From: Gemmataceae bacterium
Lineage (GTDB): Bacteria; Planctomycetota; Planctomycetia; Gemmatales; Gemmataceae
Reading direction: 5' to 3'
DNA length: 35,640 bases
NCBI GenBank assembly: GCA_020847555.1
Contig: JADLBT010000484.1
Coordinates: 1 to 35,640 of the forward strand
Shown piece after piece: positions 31,816-35,640 of the stretch. Both the position numbers and the translations under genes were made by a program. Each line of letters begins with the position of its first letter. Position 1 is the first letter of the stretch. The notes beneath the pieces were generated by a model that was not told where the DNA came from, did no database searches, and was given only the letters and a program-made list of their open reading frames with translations.

Positions 31816-34537
31816 CAATCCACACTCCTCGGGGGTCCACCGGCATCAACTCGAGATCCAGGTATAACTGAAGGCGGGTTAATAAAAAGTTAATCCAGAA
31901 GGTGTACAGCTGGTTTTGCTGCCGAACCAGGCTGGCTTGCTGCTGCAGCAGCTGGTTCGTCAGGGCAACGGGATCGTTCTGTTTGCCGCCCGGTTCGGGG
32001 GGGGCGTTGAATGCTTCGAGCGCATTTTCCACTTGCTGGTAGGCCAGGTCCACCGCCCGCTGCTGGATCTTGTAGTTCGCCAGCAACACGCGCAAGGACC
32101 GCAATTCCGAGCGGACCGCGTTGGCGATCTGGTCCTCCACTGCCATCAGGTTACGTCGCTCGCGCTGGTAGGCAATCAGGCTGGCGCGGTAGTTGTTGCG
32201 CTCCACCTTGCGTACGAGCGGCAATTCGGCGTTGAAGATCAGCTGATGCCGCGTGCGCGAACCACTGAAGGCCAGTGGTTTGGCCTGGTTGGGTGGAGTC
32301 CTGCCATCTAAATGATAAGCGACATCGAAGGTTCCGAGCAAGGCATTTGCAAAAATTGCGAGCTGTCGCCAGGCATCGGTAACGACCGCGCGGGTATTCA
32401 TCAGATCCAGGCGATCGGTCAGGGCCGTCCCGACCACGGCTTGCAGCGTCTCGTCGAGGTCGCCGTCGAGCAAGTTGCGCCCATTCAGTTCCACGGGTGG
32501 AAGGTTCGGCCATTGCTCGCGCAGGGGGTCGAAGCGCTCGCGGCGTGCCTCGTTGAGAACGAGTTCAAACGCATCCGACAGGCGCTGGAAGCGGTCGCCA
32601 TGCAGTTGCTTGCGGCGCCGCTTCACCTCCTCCTGCAACCCGGCGGCGATCTCGGGAGAAAGGGGGAGGCGATCCGGAGTCTGGATCAGGTCGCGTAAGA
32701 AGACAGCAAGTGCGCGATCGGGATCGCTCGCCAGTGCCATCACCAGGTTCAGGGCCAACTCTTCCGGGAGGTTCTTCCACGGCTCCAGCTGATAGCGGCG
32801 AACGGCCACTTCCAGCTCGCCCGCCTCGATCTGCTCGTCGAGGCGGCGGATCTGTTCCTCCTCGGCCGGGGTGAAGGATTTGCCCTCATCCTCGATGCGC
32901 TTCTCCTTCTGTTCCACCAACTGGCTCCGCTGCTGCTTCAGCAACCGCAGCCGTGGCTCCAGCTCCTGGTAGCCGATGCGCTCCGGCGCCCACTGCTGCC
33001 AACGGGCCAGGAAGCTCTCGCGGAACTTCGTCTTCTGCACTATGGGAGCCTCTACCAGGAGACGCTGCAAGCGCTCGCGCATGCGCGTCCCTTCATTGGG
33101 AGAGCTGATTTTTTTCAGCTGTTCCATCGAAGCAGTGAACTGGCTGAAGACGTCCTCGTAGCGCTTGAAATGCTCCAGAATGGGGCGGATGGCGGTCTGG
33201 TCGAGTTGCAGGGGCACGTTGACGGGCAGGCCGAGCTGGAGCTTGAAATTGTCCAGGCCGTTGCGCAGATCGAGTTCCCGCTGCAGGACCGTGCTGCGGC
33301 TCTGCAGGAGCTGCGATAGAACCTGGCTGACCTGCAACGGCGGAATCCGCCCGGCACGCTCGAAGAACTTGAACAGATCCAGATACTGCTCCAGGCTGGC
33401 CACGTTCTTCTGTTCGTTGGTCAGCAGCGCGGCACGCAGCAGATTGGGCAGGAAACCTTCCGCCGGAGCCAATCCGGCCAGGCTGAGATCGATCCGACCA
33501 GCGGCCCCCGGGTTGAGTTGCGGACTGGGAATGTTCGCCCCCGAGGCGGCGACGGCCCCGGGGGAGATCGCGCTGCCGCCGACCCGGCCGAACGCGCCGG
33601 CCAGCGAGGGCAGATCGAACCCGCCGGCGACAAAGGTGTAAAACTGCTTGCGGAAGCGCGCGTAGCTGCGGAGTTCGTACACCAGGTTGCGCTCGACCTG
33701 CGTCAGCGGTTCGAGCGTGACCGCCTTGCCGCCGCCGCGCAGGAACGGCTGCACGAAGTCGAGGTTGATGGTCGAGGTGCTGACCGTGTGGCGGTCCTTG
33801 CCGGTGAGGTTGACGACGGTGTCGTTGGCGAACCGGACGAGCAGCAGCGCGCCGGTGGAAAACAGCTTGCTGAAGCCCGCAGAGGAGAGGCTCTGCCAGC
33901 GGTTGCGGGAGCCGACGGCCGACTCGCGCCCGGCCCACTCGCGGATGGCTGTATCCAGGGCGAAGAACTGAGCGGCGAAGGCGAACCGTTCGAGCGTCAC
34001 CGGCAGGGCCGTCAGGTAGACGTTCTCGCGGCGCGTCTGGAATTCGCGGCTGTTGATCAGCCCCAGTTCGGCCGCCTGCTCCAGCGTCAGCAGGAACGGC
34101 CTGAGCGCCTGGTCGTCGGCGGCGCACTGGGCGATGGTCGGATCGGTCCCGCGGTTCTGGGCGTCCCAGAGTCGCAGCAGATCCAGGTAGCCGGTGCCCT
34201 CGACGCGGGCGATGCCGGGCTTGCCGGGCTTCTGCGGGCGCGGCGCCAGGTTCGCCGCGGCCGGATCGTCCGGCGGCATCGGCGGGTGGTCGGGGTCGGT
34301 GGTGTCGGCGAAGCGGGCGCGGGGGTCCGGGTAGGCGTGGTAGTTCTCCAGCTTCCACTGCGGGCAAACGTCCTTCTCCTTGAGGATGGCGGCCACCTCG
34401 TTGTCGGCGCGCTGGCGGAAGAACCGCCGGGTACACCCGCCGAAGCCGGCGAGCAGAACGGCCAGCATGACACAGAGCCCGCTGCGGACGAGCCGACGCC
34501 GAACCCCCCGATTCCCTGCGCTGCTGTGATCTTCCAT
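31664..34537 (-). CDS. TolC-like outer membrane efflux lipoprotein, 957 residues
   Basis: An N-terminal lipoprotein-type signal (VMLAVLLAGFGGC, cysteine at 35) is followed by a long protein with TolC-like segments: LLTLEQAAELGLINSREFQ (about 149-167, the outer membrane efflux protein start), NLDFVQPFLRGGG, and near the C-terminus RNNYRASLIAYQRERRNLMA, a helical run and LLTRLQLYLDLELMP, the typical end of the second repeat. TolC proteins are usually 420-550 residues; here a helical, charged insertion of several hundred residues (about 430-690) lies between the two repeats. The final 50 residues past LMPVDPRG are proline-rich and overlap the adaptor gene in another frame. It is the first gene of the efflux operon. 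The Shine-Dalgarno match is weak, so the start is less certain than the family. Confidence 0.85.
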   Translation of the reverse strand: MEDHSSAGNRGVRRRLVRSGLCVMLAVLLAGFGGCTRRFFRQRADNEVAAILKEKDVCPQWKLENYHAYPDPRARFADTTDPDHPPMPPDDPAAANLAPRPQKPGKPGIARVEGTGYLDLLRLWDAQNRGTDPTIAQCAADDQALRPFLLTLEQAAELGLINSREFQTRRENVYLTALPVTLERFAFAAQFFALDTAIREWAGRESAVGSRNRWQSLSSAGFSKLFSTGALLLVRFANDTVVNLTGKDRHTVSTSTINLDFVQPFLRGGGKAVTLEPLTQVERNLVYELRSYARFRKQFYTFVAGGFDLPSLAGAFGRVGGSAISPGAVAASGANIPSPQLNPGAAGRIDLSLAGLAPAEGFLPNLLRAALLTNEQKNVASLEQYLDLFKFFERAGRIPPLQVSQVLSQLLQSRSTVLQRELDLRNGLDNFKLQLGLPVNVPLQLDQTAIRPILEHFKRYEDVFSQFTASMEQLKKISSPNEGTRMRERLQRLLVEAPIVQKTKFRESFLARWQQWAPERIGYQELEPRLRLLKQQRSQLVEQKEKRIEDEGKSFTPAEEEQIRRLDEQIEAGELEVAVRRYQLEPWKNLPEELALNLVMALASDPDRALAVFLRDLIQTPDRLPLSPEIAAGLQEEVKRRRKQLHGDRFQRLSDAFELVLNEARRERFDPLREQWPNLPPVELNGRNLLDGDLDETLQAVVGTALTDRLDLMNTRAVVTDAWRQLAIFANALLGTFDVAYHLDGRTPPNQAKPLAFSGSRTRHQLIFNAELPLVRKVERNNYRASLIAYQRERRNLMAVEDQIANAVRSELRSLRVLLANYKIQQRAVDLAYQQVENALEAFNAPPEPGGKQNDPVALTNQLLQQQASLVRQQNQLYTFWINFLLTRLQLYLDLELMPVDPRGVWIDELATRERPAADTGTAGPGRQPPAGGERDGRPERLPEPRPLPAPAAPPLE

Positions 34538-34639
34538 GACCCACCCACGTTCGCAGTGGCAGAAACGATAAACCCGGCTAATCCGCTATCGGCAGCATCG
34601 TCGGCAGCACTTGAACCTGGAGGGCGGTGGACAGCGTTT

Positions 34640-34750
34640 GCCCCACGGGATGCCACCCGTGGGCTTTACCAATCTGGAAAGCCCACGGGTGGCGTCCCGT
34701 GGGCCACGTTCCCGGCGCTTGCCCCACGGGATGCCACCCGTGGGCTTTGG
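34640..34750. repeat. Palindromic repeat, family A (one and a half tandem units)
   Basis: A single hairpin (CCCACGGG / CCCGTGGG, about 34640-34664) is followed by CTTTACCAATCTGG and then a complete two-hairpin unit (34678-34750, AAAG ... CTTT). The second hairpin is nearly identical in the partial and full units. It fills most of the gap between the TolC-like gene start and the DUF1080 gene stop, both on the minus strand. Confidence 0.9.
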
Positions 34751-34762
34751 AGGGGCCAGGCG

Positions 34763-35440
34763 CTACCGCGTCTCCTTGAACTTCACGTTCCGGAACTCGA
34801 TCCAGTAGCCCTCCGCCTCCATGCCGAGATAGCCGCGCGGCACCGGGCAGCTGTCCCAGACGGTGGTCACCGCCCCGTTCACCCAGAGGGTGACCGTCTT
34901 GCCCTTGCAGGTGATCTCGTAGGTGTTCCACGCGCCCGCCTCCTTGCCGCGCTGCGGACCCTTGCCGCCCTCGCGGAACCGCTTCAGCGCGCCGTCGGCG
35001 AGCGTCTGGCCGAACAGGAAGCCGACGTTCTTGCTGCCGACCTGGGCCTGGTGCCACACCTTGCCGTCGGCGGAGTTGCGCACGTACACGCCGCTGTTGT
35101 AGCCCTTCTTGCCGTCCAGTTTCTTGAAGCGCCACTCGACGTGAAAGACGCCGTCGGACAACTCCCGGTCGTACCGCAGCATCTCGTGGACGCCGACGCC
35201 GTCGCAGACCAGGTGGCCGGTGGTCCTGTCGATGGACCACGGATCACGCTTGCCGAGCTTGCCGCCCGGCGGGATCGCGACGCGCTTCCAGTCCTTCAGG
35301 CCGCCCGCCAGCAGGTCGGTCCAGCCCTTCGGGTCACTCGCCAGCGCGCTTTTCGTCTCCTTCGTCTCGCCGGCCGGTACACGCAGCAGTACGGCAGGGG
35401 ACACGGCCAGCACGCCCAGGAGCAGCAGTTTCCCACCCAT
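34763..35440 (-). CDS. Secreted DUF1080 (3-keto-disaccharide hydrolase-like) protein
   Basis: A protein of 225 residues. A signal peptide (MGGKLLLLGVLAVSPAVLL, 1-19) precedes a DUF1080 domain: GWTDLLAGGLKDWKRV, HLVCDGVGVHEMLRYD, FHVEWRFKKLDG, KKGYNSGVYVRNSADGKVWH, WNTYEITCKGKTVTLWVNGA and GYWIEFRNVKFKE. The family has a concanavalin-like beta-sandwich; characterised members cleave 3-keto-disaccharides, and the family is greatly expanded in planctomycetes. The ATG at 35440 follows GGGAGG directly before the signal peptide; an upstream in-frame start is less likely. It is separated from the efflux operon by family A repeats and probably independent of it. Confidence 0.92.
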   Translation of the reverse strand: MGGKLLLLGVLAVSPAVLLRVPAGETKETKSALASDPKGWTDLLAGGLKDWKRVAIPPGGKLGKRDPWSIDRTTGHLVCDGVGVHEMLRYDRELSDGVFHVEWRFKKLDGKKGYNSGVYVRNSADGKVWHQAQVGSKNVGFLFGQTLADGALKRFREGGKGPQRGKEAGAWNTYEITCKGKTVTLWVNGAVTTVWDSCPVPRGYLGMEAEGYWIEFRNVKFKETR

Positions 35441-35541
35441 GACAACCTCCCTCGGAACACGCACCACCGCCGCGCCGGTGCGGCAGGTCCGGGTGCGCCG
35501 GAGGGATTGTAGCGAGAGGGGCGGCGAGCGGACGCACGTCA

Positions 35542-35640
35542 TCAGGTGGTGAGGCGCGGGCGCAGGGTGCGCGCCAGGGCGAGTCCCTTCTCGGTGATCT
35601 GCACGGCCAGCGGGTCGCCGGCCCGGTTGTAGTAGACGAT
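35542..35640 (-). CDS. 3' end of an unidentified gene (partial), possibly winged-helix
   Basis: The last 32 codons and TGA stop of a minus-strand gene that begins outside the window. The visible residues include YYNRAGDPLAVQITEKGLAL followed by ARTLRPRLTT. A short beta hairpin followed by T-E-K-G-L-A-L-A is typical of the wing and final helix of winged-helix regulators, but this is only a weak hint. The gene is 101 nt upstream of the DUF1080 start. Confidence 0.5.
   Translation of the reverse strand: MVYYNRAGDPLAVQITEKGLALARTLRPRLTT

Noticed and set aside
34640..34750. CRISPR array
   Set aside because: The repeats are palindromic hairpin units with no regular unique spacers and no cas genes nearby.

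Overview
The window looks like a chromosomal segment of a high-GC planctomycete, most likely of the Gemmataceae. The pointers are a DUF1559 pseudopilin-like protein (FTLIELLVVIAIIAIL N-terminus), a DUF1080 (3-keto-disaccharide hydrolase-like) secreted protein, a membrane-bound Ser/Thr kinase next to an ECF sigma factor, very GC-rich coding sequence with long antisense open frames, and several families of palindromic intergenic repeats. No rRNA, tRNA, CRISPR array or transposase was seen.

Left half, plus strand (79-17286): a DUF3501 gene and a small membrane protein precede five large co-directional genes. In order these are a tubulin/FtsZ-superfamily protein of the Tubulin_2 type (1299-5033), an Hsp70-like ATPase with an N-terminal zinc ribbon and about 450 extra N-terminal residues (5154-8606), a protein ending in a GrpE-like domain (8628-10316), a second zinc-ribbon protein with an Ig-like beta region (10413-12443), and a 1589-residue secreted, C-terminally membrane-anchored VWA protein (12517-17286). 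Palindromic repeats sit at several of the gene junctions. Convergent to this cassette, on the minus strand (17337-21777), is a signalling set: FHA-domain protein, six-TM Ser/Thr kinase, small two-TM protein and ECF sigma factor. My main inference is that these form one system: a cytoplasmic tubulin-like polymer or GTPase with a dedicated Hsp70/GrpE pair, linked to an envelope VWA protein and probably controlled by the kinase/FHA/sigma set. Tubulin-like proteins linked to VWA proteins have been proposed as membrane-remodelling systems; I do not know this exact combination from the literature.

Middle (21999-27210): a membrane-anchored coiled-coil protein, a DUF2784 protein with an unusual C-terminal extension, an isoprenylcysteine-methyltransferase-like membrane protein, a DUF1559 protein preceded by a perfect 16-bp inverted repeat whose arms each resemble a Fur box, a decayed carboxymuconolactone decarboxylase fragment, and two tandem secreted CAP-domain proteins.

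Right part, minus strand (27296-34537): a tripartite MacAB-TolC-type efflux operon, transcribed as a long TolC-like lipoprotein, a HlyD/MacA-like adaptor, a MacB-type ATPase and a MacB/FtsX-type permease. The first two genes overlap by 152 nt in different frames. A DUF1080 lipase-like secreted protein gene and the 3' end of a further minus-strand gene close the window.
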